DNA of 11,753 nucleotides from Noviherbaspirillum_A sp963522035 (lineage in GTDB: Bacteria; Pseudomonadota; Gammaproteobacteria; Burkholderiales; Burkholderiaceae_D). The DNA lies in the NCBI GenBank assembly GCA_963522035.1, contig CAUQYP010000132.1:1-11753 (forward strand), written 5' to 3'. Below, in pieces: positions 1 to 8,527 of this stretch. The notes under the pieces were generated by a model. It worked only from the letters and a program-made list of their open reading frames with translations. It was not told the DNA's origin and made no database searches. Both the position numbers and the translations under genes were made by a program. The stretch's first letter is position 1. The number at the start of each line of letters is the position of its first letter.

Positions 1-105
<105 letters not shown>

Positions 106-138
106 AAACAAACGATGCCGCACAGCCTATCTGCATGC

Positions 139-750
139 TTAGCGCACCATGCCCCCCATCGGCGTGCCGATATTCGGCGGCGGCGCATTCCCTTCAGGCA
201 TGACATTGATCTGCTGCTGTTGCATTGCATCCGCAGGTTGTTGCTGCGGCTGCATCTGCGGCGGCGGCTGCATCTGCGGCTGCATGCCAGGCGGCGGCGG
301 CACCGCCCGCGTCACCGGCGGACGGTTACCAGTATCCACGCTGACACCCTTTGCATCGTCCGGCAACTCCACCCGCTTGATCACGCCATTTTCCTGCAGC
401 AGCACATAGCGCGGATGCACTTCCTTGACGATCACGCCGGGCTGGATCTCGCGGTTGGCGCGGATCGCCTCGGCCGGCTTGCCGTCGGCGGCCAGGATGG
501 CGATGCTTTCGCCGGTCGTGCCGGACGATACCACGCCGCGCAACTGGTAGTTGGTGGCCACCGCCACCGCGTTCTGGCGACCGCCGAACAGCACCACCGC
601 AGCGCGCGGGTCGGGCGGCGCCTGGACCGTGGGCGGCGGCGCGGCAACGGCGCGCACCGGCGGCTTGTACAGCTGCATGCCCCAGTAGGTGGCAGACACG
701 CACAGCGCGATGAACAGGACGAAACTGACGAGCAGCGGCCAGCGTTTCAT
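139..750 (-). CDS. gspC: Type II secretion system protein GspC (short, PDZ-less)
   Basis: GspC is the inner-membrane platform protein whose periplasmic homology region (HR) contacts the N0 domain of the secretin GspD. The 203-residue product has a short cytoplasmic start (MKRW), one membrane segment at about 5-25, a Pro/Ala linker at 30-50, and an HR domain at about 50-130 with recognisable YQLRGVV, AILAADGKPAEAIR and PRYVLLQENGVIKRVELP stretches. No PDZ or coiled-coil domain follows. Instead residues 143-203 are rich in Pro, Gln and Met, with a repeated QPQMQPP-like unit. The frame is open up to 804, inside gspF, but the ATG at 750 is preferred: GAGGAAG lies 4 bases upstream of it and the membrane segment then sits at the N-terminus. 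It is the last gene of the operon, 28 bases after the gspF stop codon. Family assignment is confident; the role of the tail is unknown. Confidence 0.93.
   Translation of the reverse strand: MKRWPLLVSFVLFIALCVSATYWGMQLYKPPVRAVAAPPPTVQAPPDPRAAVVLFGGRQNAVAVATNYQLRGVVSSGTTGESIAILAADGKPAEAIRANREIQPGVIVKEVHPRYVLLQENGVIKRVELPDDAKGVSVDTGNRPPVTRAVPPPPGMQPQMQPPPQMQPQQQPADAMQQQQINVMPEGNAPPPNIGTPMGGMVR
248..280 (-). repeat. In-frame tandem repeat in the gspC tail
   Basis: The 15-base string GGCTGCATCTGCGGC (plus-strand reading) occurs at 248-262 and again at 266-280, an 18-base period that keeps the gspC frame. It encodes the Gln-Met-Gln-Pro repeats of the GspC C-terminal tail. Slippage between copies would lengthen or shorten the tail without a frameshift. 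Confidence 0.8.
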
Positions 751-778
751 AAAACTTCCTCGAGGTCCGGCGGCATCG

Positions 779-1999
779 TCAGCGCACCAGCTGGTTGATT
801 TCAATAATCGGCATCAGCACCGCCAGCACGATCAGCAGCACCACCACGCCCATGGCCAGGATCAGCGCCGGCTCCAGCAGGCCGGCGATGGTCAGCGCGC
901 GCCGTTCCAGGTCCTGTTCCTGCGCATTGGCGGCGCGGTCCAGCATGGCCGGCAACTCGCCGGTGACTTCGCCGGCGCGAATCATGTGGATCAGCATCGG
1001 CGGAAAATGCTTGTGCGCCGACAGCGCCCGCGCTAGGCCCACGCCCTCGCGCACGCTGGCGGCGGCTTCCTCCACCTGCGCACGCATCGCCACGTTGGAC
1101 AAGGTGTCGCGGCTGGTCTGCAGCGCCCGCAGGATGGGCACGCCGGAACCGGTGGTAATGGCCAGCGTGCTGGCGAAGCGCGCGGTGTTCAGGCTGCGCT
1201 CGAACTTGCCGTACAGCGGGGCGGTCAGCAGCCAGCGGTGCCAGCGGAGCTTGACGTCGGGGTTCTTCAGCGCGGTGCGCCAGGCCCAGAACAAAGCCAC
1301 CACCACGGCCGCCACGATCAGCCCGTAGTTGCGCACGAAGTCCGAGATGGCCAGCATGATGACGGTCAGCAGCGGCAGCTTCTGCTTGGTGTTGGCGAAC
1401 ACCGAGACGATTTGCGGCACCACGTAGGTTAGCAGGAAGATCACGATCGCGAACGCGACCACGGTGACGATGGCCGGGTAGGTAAAGGCCAGCCGGACTT
1501 TCTGCACCAGCGAATTGCGGCGCTCGATGTAGTCGGCCAGCCGCGACAGCACGCGCGAGAGCTGGCCGATCTGCTCGCCGGACGCCACCAGCGCCCGGTA
1601 GATGTCGGCAAAGTCGCGCGGGTGCTGGGCCAGTGCGTCCGACAGCGACGCGCCGGCCATGATCTCGGAGCGGATGGAGGCGATCAGGTCGCGCACATAG
1701 CTGCGTTCGGCCTGCTCCAGCAGCGCGGTGAACGCCTGTTCCAGCGGCAGGCTGGCTTCCAGCAGGCTGGCCAGCTGCCGGGTGAACAGCGACAGTTCCA
1801 CCGTGGACAGGCGGTCGCCAAAGCCGCGGCGCCGGGTCTCGCCGCTGGCGTCGAGCTGGGAGGCGATGGCGTCGACGGCGATCGGCACCAGCCCCTGGGT
1901 GCGCAGGTCGGAACGGGCAGCGCGGGCGCTGTCGGCGTTGACCACGCCCTTGCGGGTGGCGCCGAGGCTGTCCACGGCTTCATAGCGGAATGCGGGCAC
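779..1999 (-). CDS. gspF: Type II secretion system inner-membrane protein GspF
   Basis: GspF is the polytopic inner-membrane core of the T2SS platform; it couples the ATPase GspE to pseudopilus assembly. The 406-residue product is normal length for the family. It starts with the typical PAFRYEAVD sequence and has two T2SSF domains, about 68-193 and 270-392. Their conserved Gly-Glu signatures are SGEQIGQL near 140 and AGEVTGELP near 342. Membrane segments lie at about 170-200, 222-243 and 372-396. The start is GTG at 1999, preceded by a GAGAG ribosome-binding site about 6 bases away; the protein begins exactly where the family does, so the rare start is credible. It lies 20 bases after the gspE stop codon and 28 bases before gspC. 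Confidence 0.97.
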   Translation of the reverse strand: MPAFRYEAVDSLGATRKGVVNADSARAARSDLRTQGLVPIAVDAIASQLDASGETRRRGFGDRLSTVELSLFTRQLASLLEASLPLEQAFTALLEQAERSYVRDLIASIRSEIMAGASLSDALAQHPRDFADIYRALVASGEQIGQLSRVLSRLADYIERRNSLVQKVRLAFTYPAIVTVVAFAIVIFLLTYVVPQIVSVFANTKQKLPLLTVIMLAISDFVRNYGLIVAAVVVALFWAWRTALKNPDVKLRWHRWLLTAPLYGKFERSLNTARFASTLAITTGSGVPILRALQTSRDTLSNVAMRAQVEEAAASVREGVGLARALSAHKHFPPMLIHMIRAGEVTGELPAMLDRAANAQEQDLERRALTIAGLLEPALILAMGVVVLLIVLAVLMPIIEINQLVR

Positions 2000-2019
2000 G
2001 GTATCTCTCGTTGTTCTCG

Positions 2020-3444
2020 TCAGTCCTTGGCCACGCGCAGCAGCTCGGCCTGCGTCGTGGTGCCGTCTGCCAGCCAGCGCTCGCCGTCTTCGCGCATGGT
2101 GCGCATGCCGTCGTGCTGGGCGGTGACCCGGATCGCTGCTTCCGACGCGCGGTCATGGATCTGGGCGCGGATCTGGTCGGTGGTCTGCAGCAATTCGTAG
2201 ATGCCGACCCGGCCCTGGTAGCCGGTCATGCCGCACTTGTCGCAGCCGACCGCATGCCACAGCTGGCCGTCATGGCGGCGGCAGTGGACGCACAGCTTCC
2301 TGACCAGCCGCTGCGCGACCACGCCAAGCAGCGAGGACGACAGCAGGAACGGTTCGATGCCCATGTCCAGCAGGCGGGTGACGGCGGCGGCGGAATCGTT
2401 GGTATGCAGCGTCGCCAGCACCAGATGGCCGGTCAGCGAAGCCTGCACCGCGATCTGCGCGGTTTCCAGGTCGCGGATCTCGCCGATCATGATGACGTCC
2501 GGGTCCTGCCGCAGGATGGCACGCAGCGCCTTGGCGAAGGTCATCTCGATACGGGCATTGACCTGGGTCTGGCCGACGCCGGCCAGCTCGTATTCGATCG
2601 GGTCTTCCACGGTCAGGATGTTGGTGCTGGCCGCATTGAGCCGCGACAGCGCGGCGTACAGCGTGGTGGTCTTGCCCGAACCGGTCGGGCCGGTCACCAG
2701 CACGATGCCATGCGGCTGCGCGATCAGGTGGTCGAATTCCTGCAGCGTGGCGTTGTCCATGCCGAGGTGCTGTAAATCCAGCCGGCCCGCTTCCTTGTCC
2801 AGCAAACGCAGTACGGCCCGTTCGCCATGGCCGGTGGGCAATGTCGAGACGCGCACGTCGACCGGCTTGCCGCCGACCCGCAGCGTGATGCGGCCGTCCT
2901 GGGGCAAGCGCTTCTCGGCGATGTCGAGCTGGGCCATGATCTTGATGCGCGAAATCAGCGACGCGTGGATCGCCTTCCTGGGCCGCACGATGTCGCGCAG
3001 CGCGCCGTCGATGCGGAATCGCACCACCGAGATCTGCTCGAACGGCTCGATGTGGATGTCGGACGCGCCTTCGCGCAGCGACTGCGTCAAGAGCGCGTTG
3101 ATCATGCGGATGACAGGCGCGTCGTCGGCCGATTCCAGCAGGTCCTCGATCGCCGGCATGTCCTGCAGCATCTTGGCCAGGTCGAGGTCGGACTCGTATT
3201 CGTCGACCACCTGGGCGGCGTCGTTGCCAGAGCCGGCATAGGCGCGGGCGATGGCGGCGTCCAGCGACTCGCGGTCCATGCGCTTGAGCCGCACGCGGCC
3301 GAAACGGCGGCTGACTTCGGCGATCGCGCGCGGGGCGGTGGCGTCCGACACCCAGACCTCGACGCCGGTGTCGGGCGTGGCGCCGCGGTGCGCAAGCACC
3401 GCGTGGTCGCGGGCGAAGGCATACGGTAACAGTCGGGATTCCAT
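2020..3444 (-). CDS. gspE: Type II secretion ATPase GspE
   Basis: GspE is the cytoplasmic hexameric ATPase that powers pseudopilus assembly; it docks on GspL through its N-terminal domain and acts with GspF. In the 474-residue product the N-terminal domain covers about 1-105 and the second N-domain about 105-225 (EGASDIHIEPFE near 125-136). The motor then shows Walker A GPTGSGKTT (252-260), an Asp box TVEDPIEY (278-285), Walker B around DPDVIMIGEIRD (314-325) and a His box TGHLVLATLHTND (338-350). A four-cysteine metal module follows with Cys385, Cys388, Cys401 and Cys404. Only 12 residues separate the two CxxC pairs, shorter than the roughly 29 in the classical Vibrio protein. The ATG has a strong AAGGAG ribosome-binding site and lies 22 bases after the gspD stop codon. 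Confidence 0.98.
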   Translation of the reverse strand: MESRLLPYAFARDHAVLAHRGATPDTGVEVWVSDATAPRAIAEVSRRFGRVRLKRMDRESLDAAIARAYAGSGNDAAQVVDEYESDLDLAKMLQDMPAIEDLLESADDAPVIRMINALLTQSLREGASDIHIEPFEQISVVRFRIDGALRDIVRPRKAIHASLISRIKIMAQLDIAEKRLPQDGRITLRVGGKPVDVRVSTLPTGHGERAVLRLLDKEAGRLDLQHLGMDNATLQEFDHLIAQPHGIVLVTGPTGSGKTTTLYAALSRLNAASTNILTVEDPIEYELAGVGQTQVNARIEMTFAKALRAILRQDPDVIMIGEIRDLETAQIAVQASLTGHLVLATLHTNDSAAAVTRLLDMGIEPFLLSSSLLGVVAQRLVRKLCVHCRRHDGQLWHAVGCDKCGMTGYQGRVGIYELLQTTDQIRAQIHDRASEAAIRVTAQHDGMRTMREDGERWLADGTTTQAELLRVAKD

Positions 3445-3466
3445 GGGTTTTTCTCCTTGCCGCCGC

Positions 3467-5872
3467 TTACTGCGTCGTCATGCCCGGCGCGGCGGGTTGC
3501 GGCGGCATCTGCTGCGGGATTGCCGGCGGGATGGGCTGCAGCGATTGCGGTTGGGGCGGCGGCATCTGTTGCAGCGGCATCTGTTGCAGCGGCATCTGTT
3601 GCGGCACCTGCTGCAGCGGGTTGCGCGGCGGTATGCCGTTGGCGCCGGGCGGCAGGTTGAGCAGGTCGCCGTCGACCAGGCGGCCGTTTTCCATCGCCGG
3701 CACGGTCGGCGTGCCGAGTTCAGGCAGCACGATGCTCGGTTGCGGACGGCCCTGTACCTGCTGGCCACGGATATAGTCGTAGCGGTCGGCGGCGACATTC
3801 ATGTTCTGGTCGGCGCTGCGCACCAGGGTCGGCCGCAGGAACACCATCAGGTTGGTCTTCTCGCGGTTCGTGGTCTGGTACTTGAACAGGTTGCCGATGA
3901 CCGGGATGTCGCCCAGGCCCGGCACTTTTTCCGTGCCGTTGCCGCTGCGGTCGTCGATCAGGCCGCCCAGTACGATGATTTCGCCATTGTCGACCAGCAC
4001 ATTGGTCTGGATCGCGCGCTTGGTGGTGATCAGGCCGGACACATTGTTCTTGGTCTCGTCGATGGCCGAGGTTTCCTGGTAGATCGCCATTTTCACCGTG
4101 CCGCCCTCGGACACCTGCGGCTTGACCACCAGCGACAGGCCGATGTCCTTGCGCTCCACGGTCTGGAACGGGTTGACGCCGGCGGCGCCGCCGGAGGCCT
4201 GCGTGGTGTACTGGCCGGTCACGAACGGCACGTTCTGGCCGACGATGATGCGGGCTTCCTCGTTGTCCAGCGTGATCAGGTTGGGCATCGACAGGATGTT
4301 GGCGTTGCCGTCGGTTTCCAGCGCCCGGGCAATCGCGCCCAGCGTCAGCCGGCCGGCGATCTGCCGGAAAATGCCGGCGTTCAGGCCGTTGCCCGGCGCC
4401 TGCAGCGCCGTCGCCGTGGTGCTGCCGCTGGCCGCCGCCCCCAGTTGTGCGGCAGCCTGCGTGATCAGGTTGTTGCCGCCGCTGCTGAAACCGGTAATGG
4501 TGCCGACCCGGTAATTGCTGTTGCTGTCACCCGAAATGCCGGCCCACTGGATGCCGAACTCGGCTGCCCGCCTGGCGCTGACCTCGACGATCAGCGACTC
4601 GATGTAGACCTGGGCGCGGCGGGCGTCGAGCTGGTCGATGACGCCGCGCAGGTTGCGGTAGACCGCCTCGCTGGCCGTAATGATCAGCGAATTGGTCGCC
4701 GGGTCGGCCTGGATGAAGCCGCCCGGGCCGCCGGTCGGCAGCGGTCCCTGCGACGACTGGTTCTGCGACGACTGGCCGAGGCTGCCCTGGCCCAGTCCGA
4801 CCTGGCTGCCGCCCAGGCCGCCCTGGTTGTTCTGGCCGAAGGCGCCGCCGGCCGCACTGGTATTGAGCGCCGGGTTGGACGGCGTGCTGTTGCCGCTGCT
4901 GCCACCCTGCAGGCCGGACGCCGACGGGTCGGACGCCACCACCGCGCGCAGCGTCTGCGCCAGCTTCACCGCCTCGGCATTTTTCAGGTAGATCACGTGC
5001 ACATTGCCCGGCATGGCGGTCGGCTGGTCGAGCTTGTCGACCAGCGAGCGCGCCAGCCGCGCACGGGCTTCGGACGGCGCCCGGATGATGACCGAATTGG
5101 TGCGGCTGTCGGCCAGCAAACTGGTGCGTCCGCTGTCCGCCCCACCCTGGGCGCCAGCCTGGCCGCTTTCCAGCAGCCGGTTGACCATGGTGGCGACATC
5201 ACCGGCGATGGCATGCCGGATCGGCAGCACGTCGAGGTCGGCCGCGGCCGGTGTGTCCAGCGAGGCAATGATGCGGCCCAGGCGGCGCAGGTTGTCGGCA
5301 TAGTCGGTGATGACCAGGCTGTTGGTGCCGGGATTGGCGTTGATCGTGTTGTTGGGGGAGATCAGCGGGCGCAGCACCGGCACCATGTTCACCGCCGATT
5401 CGTAGTTGAGGCGGAACACCTGCGTCGCGATCTGGTCGCCGCGCACCGTGCCGCCGTCCCGGCCGCGGCCGGGCGTAGTCTGGATCGGCCCGGCCTGCAG
5501 CTTGGCGTCGGCCTCCGGCACCACCTTGGTAAAGGCGCCGCTGGCGACCACGGTATAGCCCTGCAGCCGCAAAGCCGAACTCAGCAGGTCCATGGCCTGG
5601 GCCTTGGTGACCGGTTTTTCCGAGATCAGGCTGATGGTGCCCTTGACCCGCGGGTCGATCAGGAAGCTGGTGCCGGTGTAATGGCCGACAGCCTTGACCA
5701 CCGACTCGATGTCGGCGCCGACGAAATTGAGCACCGCCTCGTTGCGGGCCGGGTCCTGGGCCTGTACCGGCGCCATGCCGGCGAGCATGCACAGCACGAG
5801 GGTGGCGGCGCCGATGCGGCGACGGGTTGCCGGATGCGGCAGGCAAGATGCCAGTGATGGGATGTTTTTCAT
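3467..5872 (-). CDS. gspD: Type II secretion system secretin GspD
   Basis: GspD forms the multimeric outer-membrane channel of the T2SS. The 801-residue precursor has a Sec signal peptide with cleavage likely after Ala38 (APVQA|QD). N0 lies at about 45-115 (VLNFVGADIESVVKAVG), N1 at about 148-205, N2 at about 207-285 and N3 at about 290-425. The C-terminal secretin domain spans about 500-683 and includes VPGLGDIPVIGNLF near 650-663 and the ending TNLMVFLRPTLVR. N3 carries a long Gly/Ser/Gln-rich loop (about 318-385). After the secretin core comes an extended tail (about 690-801) rich in Pro, Gln and Met with MPLQQ repeats. No lipobox and no pilotin gene were seen. The ATG at 5872 overlaps the gspN stop codon by 4 bases (ATGA), which implies translational coupling. 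Confidence 0.98.
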   Translation of the reverse strand: MKNIPSLASCLPHPATRRRIGAATLVLCMLAGMAPVQAQDPARNEAVLNFVGADIESVVKAVGHYTGTSFLIDPRVKGTISLISEKPVTKAQAMDLLSSALRLQGYTVVASGAFTKVVPEADAKLQAGPIQTTPGRGRDGGTVRGDQIATQVFRLNYESAVNMVPVLRPLISPNNTINANPGTNSLVITDYADNLRRLGRIIASLDTPAAADLDVLPIRHAIAGDVATMVNRLLESGQAGAQGGADSGRTSLLADSRTNSVIIRAPSEARARLARSLVDKLDQPTAMPGNVHVIYLKNAEAVKLAQTLRAVVASDPSASGLQGGSSGNSTPSNPALNTSAAGGAFGQNNQGGLGGSQVGLGQGSLGQSSQNQSSQGPLPTGGPGGFIQADPATNSLIITASEAVYRNLRGVIDQLDARRAQVYIESLIVEVSARRAAEFGIQWAGISGDSNSNYRVGTITGFSSGGNNLITQAAAQLGAAASGSTTATALQAPGNGLNAGIFRQIAGRLTLGAIARALETDGNANILSMPNLITLDNEEARIIVGQNVPFVTGQYTTQASGGAAGVNPFQTVERKDIGLSLVVKPQVSEGGTVKMAIYQETSAIDETKNNVSGLITTKRAIQTNVLVDNGEIIVLGGLIDDRSGNGTEKVPGLGDIPVIGNLFKYQTTNREKTNLMVFLRPTLVRSADQNMNVAADRYDYIRGQQVQGRPQPSIVLPELGTPTVPAMENGRLVDGDLLNLPPGANGIPPRNPLQQVPQQMPLQQMPLQQMPPPQPQSLQPIPPAIPQQMPPQPAAPGMTTQ
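3561..3605 (-). repeat. 15-bp tandem repeat in the gspD tail
   Basis: Three adjacent 15-base units, GGCATCTGTTGCAGC on the plus strand, lie at 3561-3575, 3576-3590 and 3591-3605; the third has a single A-to-G change. They encode the MPLQQ repeat near the C-terminus of GspD. The two identical units and in-frame period suggest recent slippage, so copy number may differ between strains. Confidence 0.9.
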
Positions 5873-6642
5873 TTGAATTCGAGTGAGATGTAGTCCTTGC
5901 CGCCTTCGGAACGCCGTTGTCCCATCAGATTGAGCAGATTGGCAAGCCGCTGTTCCTGGCCGGCTTCCGCTTCCGCCCTGCCTGAAAACTGCAGCCTGCC
6001 GCGGTCGAGGCGGCCGGAGCCGGTGAGCAGCAGCGGGCCGCGGGTCGAGGCCAGTTGCATTTGCGCCTGCTGGCCACGCCAGTCGAGCGTGACCTTGTAC
6101 GCGCCCAGCGGCCTGATCGGCGACAGCCGGGAGGCAATATCGTCAAGCAGCAGCTGCATGGTGCCGGTCATCGCAGCCTGCTGGCCCTGCCGCGCAATCT
6201 GCAACTGCTGCCAGGACAGCGTCATGCGGCCGGAAGGCTGCAGGGTATTGAGCGGCGCGCCGAGCGCGACGAGCCGTTCGGCCGGCACCGTGATCGCCGC
6301 CGGACTGACAGTCCAGGCGCTCCAGCTGCCAGTCACGCGCACCGGCTGCGACAGCGCCTGCGCATTGGCCAGCTCGGCATCGACCCGGCCGAACAGCGCC
6401 AGCGGCGATACGTGCCAGCTGAAGCGTCCCGGCAGCAGCGGCGCCACCGCCACGCCGTTGCCCGGCGCACCGCCCAGGAAGGCCGAACCGTTCCACAACG
6501 TGCCCTGGGCGTCGCCCAGTGAAAACCGGCCGCCGGTCTGCTTTTCCAGCACGGCCGACATCCACGACGCCGGCAGGAACGCCAATATCGTTAGCAAAAC
6601 AGCCACTATTGCTGAAAACAACCATAGCACGACCCTTAGCAA
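5869..6642 (-). CDS. gspN: Type II secretion system protein GspN
   Basis: GspN is an accessory inner-membrane T2SS protein present in only some systems; its exact role is not settled. The 257-residue product has one N-terminal membrane segment (about 3-24) and a periplasmic remainder rich in beta-type sequence. The family-like patterns GDAQGTLWNGSA near 43-54 and SPLALFGRVDAEL near 79-91 are visible. The frame is closed by a TAA just upstream of 6642 and contains no early ATG. The best start is TTG at 6642, with AAAAAGG about 7 bases before it; a GTG at 6630 is the alternative. The gene follows gspM after 60 bases, the longest gap in the operon, and overlaps the gspD start by 4 bases. No signal for an internal promoter in the gap was convincing. 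Confidence 0.9.
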   Translation of the reverse strand: MLRVVLWLFSAIVAVLLTILAFLPASWMSAVLEKQTGGRFSLGDAQGTLWNGSAFLGGAPGNGVAVAPLLPGRFSWHVSPLALFGRVDAELANAQALSQPVRVTGSWSAWTVSPAAITVPAERLVALGAPLNTLQPSGRMTLSWQQLQIARQGQQAAMTGTMQLLLDDIASRLSPIRPLGAYKVTLDWRGQQAQMQLASTRGPLLLTGSGRLDRGRLQFSGRAEAEAGQEQRLANLLNLMGQRRSEGGKDYISLEFK

Positions 6643-6648
6643 TTGTTT

Positions 6649-6655
6649 GCCTTTT
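6649..6655 (-). promoter_or_regulatory. Ribosome-binding site deciding the TTG start of gspN
   Basis: The minus strand reads AAAAAGG here, followed by CAAACA and the TTG at 6642. An in-frame TAA lies immediately upstream, so translation cannot begin earlier, and the spacing suits the TTG. Confidence 0.55.
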
Positions 6656-6702
6656 TATGCGATCTTTGATCCACGCTGTTACCCGCCCTATTCCAGCCCA
6701 CG

Positions 6703-7221
6703 TTATTGCGCCCTCTGCTGGCGCAGGACCAGGCTGGCATTGACGATATCCGGCGTCTGCTGTGCGCTCACCGTAGCCTCGCTGACCGCCAGCTGGAAGC
6801 CGGCGCGCAGTTCATTGAGCCATTCGGTCAGGCTGCTGAACGAAGCGTTCGTCAGCTGCAGCCGGACGATCTCGCCGCTGACCGAGACGCTTTCGGCCTT
6901 CAGCCCGCGCCGCTGCAGCGATGCGTCCAGCCCTTCCCGGGTCAGCGGCACCGCTGCCGCGCCAGCGGCGTCGCCCTGCGGCAGCGTGACCGCTTCCCGC
7001 GTCAGCGCCTGCAGCTGTGCAACCTGTTGCCGCAGCTCGGGCAGGCTGCGGTTGTAGCGCTCGATGCCGGTCTGCGCCGGCGACACCAGCAGCAGGTACA
7101 CCAGCGCCGCCAGGATCGCGCCCATGCCGGCCAGCAGCATGCGCTGCTCGCGCAGGTTGCGTTCGGCCCAGTACCTGGACGATGCCTGCACGACGGTGGC
7201 CATGCCAGTTTTCAGACTCAT
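6703..7221 (-). CDS. gspM: Type II secretion system protein GspM
   Basis: GspM is a bitopic inner-membrane protein of the platform; it pairs with GspL and stabilises it. The 172-residue product has a short cytoplasmic start that includes the family-like RYWAERNLREQRML sequence. A single membrane segment follows at about 28-47, then a helical, probably coiled-coil stretch at about 52-78. A small periplasmic ferredoxin-like domain lies at about 90-168. The ATG at 7221 has GAGG about 8 bases upstream; an internal ATG at 7203 would remove six residues and is less likely. It begins 22 bases after the gspL stop codon. Sequence conservation in this family is low, so assignment also rests on position between gspL and gspN and on topology. 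Confidence 0.93.
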   Translation of the reverse strand: MSLKTGMATVVQASSRYWAERNLREQRMLLAGMGAILAALVYLLLVSPAQTGIERYNRSLPELRQQVAQLQALTREAVTLPQGDAAGAAAVPLTREGLDASLQRRGLKAESVSVSGEIVRLQLTNASFSSLTEWLNELRAGFQLAVSEATVSAQQTPDIVNASLVLRQQRAQ

Positions 7222-7243
7222 GCGAATTGCCTCGATTTACGTT

Positions 7244-8515
7244 TCATTTGCCGGCCTTGACCTGCCATATCACGACGCCTGCCTGCTCCGGGGCCGCGCT
7301 CAGGGCCAGGTTGCGCCGGGCGAGCGCAGCGCTGACCGCGTCGAACGGCGCCTGCGCCTCGGGTTTCAGGCGTACTACCAGCGTGCGCTCCCGGTATTCC
7401 ATGCCTGCCAGCGTAGGCTGCAGGCCGTTGGGGCCGCGCGGGACAGCGGCGGCCCAGGCTTCGCCGAAGGCGGCGGCCAGTGCATTGAAGTCGTCCGGCG
7501 CGCCCTGGCCGGCATTGCGGCGGCCGGCCGTGACTTTCTGCCTGGCCTGGGCCAGCGGGTCGACGATCACGGTTTCATTCGGGAAAGCGGACTTGTAGAT
7601 CTGCGTCATCGAGGCGCGCAGCCCGTCGTTTTCACGTTTCAGGCGCATCCATTCGACATTCAGCGGCACCACATTCACCAGCAACAGCAACAGCGCCAGG
7701 ACGATGGCCGGACGCCATGGCTTCCAGTTCAATCGCGGCCGGGCCGACGCGCCCAGTCCCAGCGCCAGGTCGACGCCGGCGCTCGCCGCGCCGCTGATCC
7801 ACTGCTGCCAGCTGTCGGCCTGCACCGTCAGCTGCTCGGCGGCGCCCAGCGCGTCCGCGGCCTGCATGAAGGCCGGCACCCGGTCGGAAGGCACCCGCAG
7901 CAGCACCGGCCTGCCGCCAGCCATGGCCAGCACCGCATCCACCGCTTCGGTAGCCGCGCGCGATGGATGTTCCGGCAGGATCGCCAGCCCCATGCCCTCC
8001 TGCGCCCCCAGGCGCAAGGTCACCTCGCTGCCGCCGTCGTCCTCGAACACCACTGCCTCGACCTGCGCGGCATGAGCGGGCACGCACATCTGCGCCGGCA
8101 GCGCGGCAATGCGCGCCATGCCGGAACCGAGCACCGTGCGCACCAGCAGCTCCAGCCACGCCCGCTGCACCACGGCGACGGTGCGCAGGCCGTCTTCCAG
8201 GCCGCCGCCGATGACGATGCATTCGGCCGGGTCGGTAATGAGCTGGTCTTCCACCAGGTTGGGCAGCGCCGCCCGCTGCCGTGCCGCCGACATGGGCGGC
8301 AGATGTACCCGCAGCATGGTCACGTCGCTGGCCGCGACCAGCAGCACCACCCGCTGCGCCCTCGCCACCAGCGCCGACGCCTGCGGCAGCGACGTGATGC
8401 CTTCCTGTTCCAGCATGCCGGCGCCCGACGCCAGCGCATACGGACAGGCCGGCGCTTCCTGCGCGCTGCCGTCGAAGGCTGCCTTCGAGGGCAGGCGTAA
8501 ATACAGTGTGCTCAA
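7244..8515 (-). CDS. gspL: Type II secretion system protein GspL
   Basis: GspL is the bitopic platform protein that recruits GspE through a large cytoplasmic actin-like domain and contacts GspM in the periplasm. From the TTG at 8515 the product has 423 residues: cytoplasmic region about 1-265, one membrane segment about 268-288 (IVLALLLLLVNVVPL) and a periplasmic ferredoxin-like domain about 335-423. The frame stays open to an ATG at 8572, but that would overlap gspK by 47 bases and add 19 residues that do not look like the family. The TTG gives the expected STLYLRLPS beginning and has AGAGGGA 5 bases upstream. It starts 10 bases after the gspK stop codon, and its ribosome-binding site overlaps the end of gspK. 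Confidence 0.94.
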   Translation of the reverse strand: MSTLYLRLPSKAAFDGSAQEAPACPYALASGAGMLEQEGITSLPQASALVARAQRVVLLVAASDVTMLRVHLPPMSAARQRAALPNLVEDQLITDPAECIVIGGGLEDGLRTVAVVQRAWLELLVRTVLGSGMARIAALPAQMCVPAHAAQVEAVVFEDDGGSEVTLRLGAQEGMGLAILPEHPSRAATEAVDAVLAMAGGRPVLLRVPSDRVPAFMQAADALGAAEQLTVQADSWQQWISGAASAGVDLALGLGASARPRLNWKPWRPAIVLALLLLLVNVVPLNVEWMRLKRENDGLRASMTQIYKSAFPNETVIVDPLAQARQKVTAGRRNAGQGAPDDFNALAAAFGEAWAAAVPRGPNGLQPTLAGMEYRERTLVVRLKPEAQAPFDAVSAALARRNLALSAAPEQAGVVIWQVKAGK

Positions 8516-8520
8516 GGACG

Positions 8521-8527
8521 TCCCTCT
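8521..8527 (-). promoter_or_regulatory. Ribosome-binding site deciding the TTG start of gspL
   Basis: AGAGGGA on the minus strand overlaps the gspK TAG stop codon and lies 5 bases before TTG 8515. Together with the family-like protein beginning it favours this start over ATG 8572. Confidence 0.6.

Noticed and set aside
3251..5857. 868-codon open frame on the plus strand
   Set aside because: It lies antisense to gspD and part of gspE. Long antisense frames are expected in GC-rich genes, and its composition (His, Arg, Asp, Gly rich) matches no protein family.
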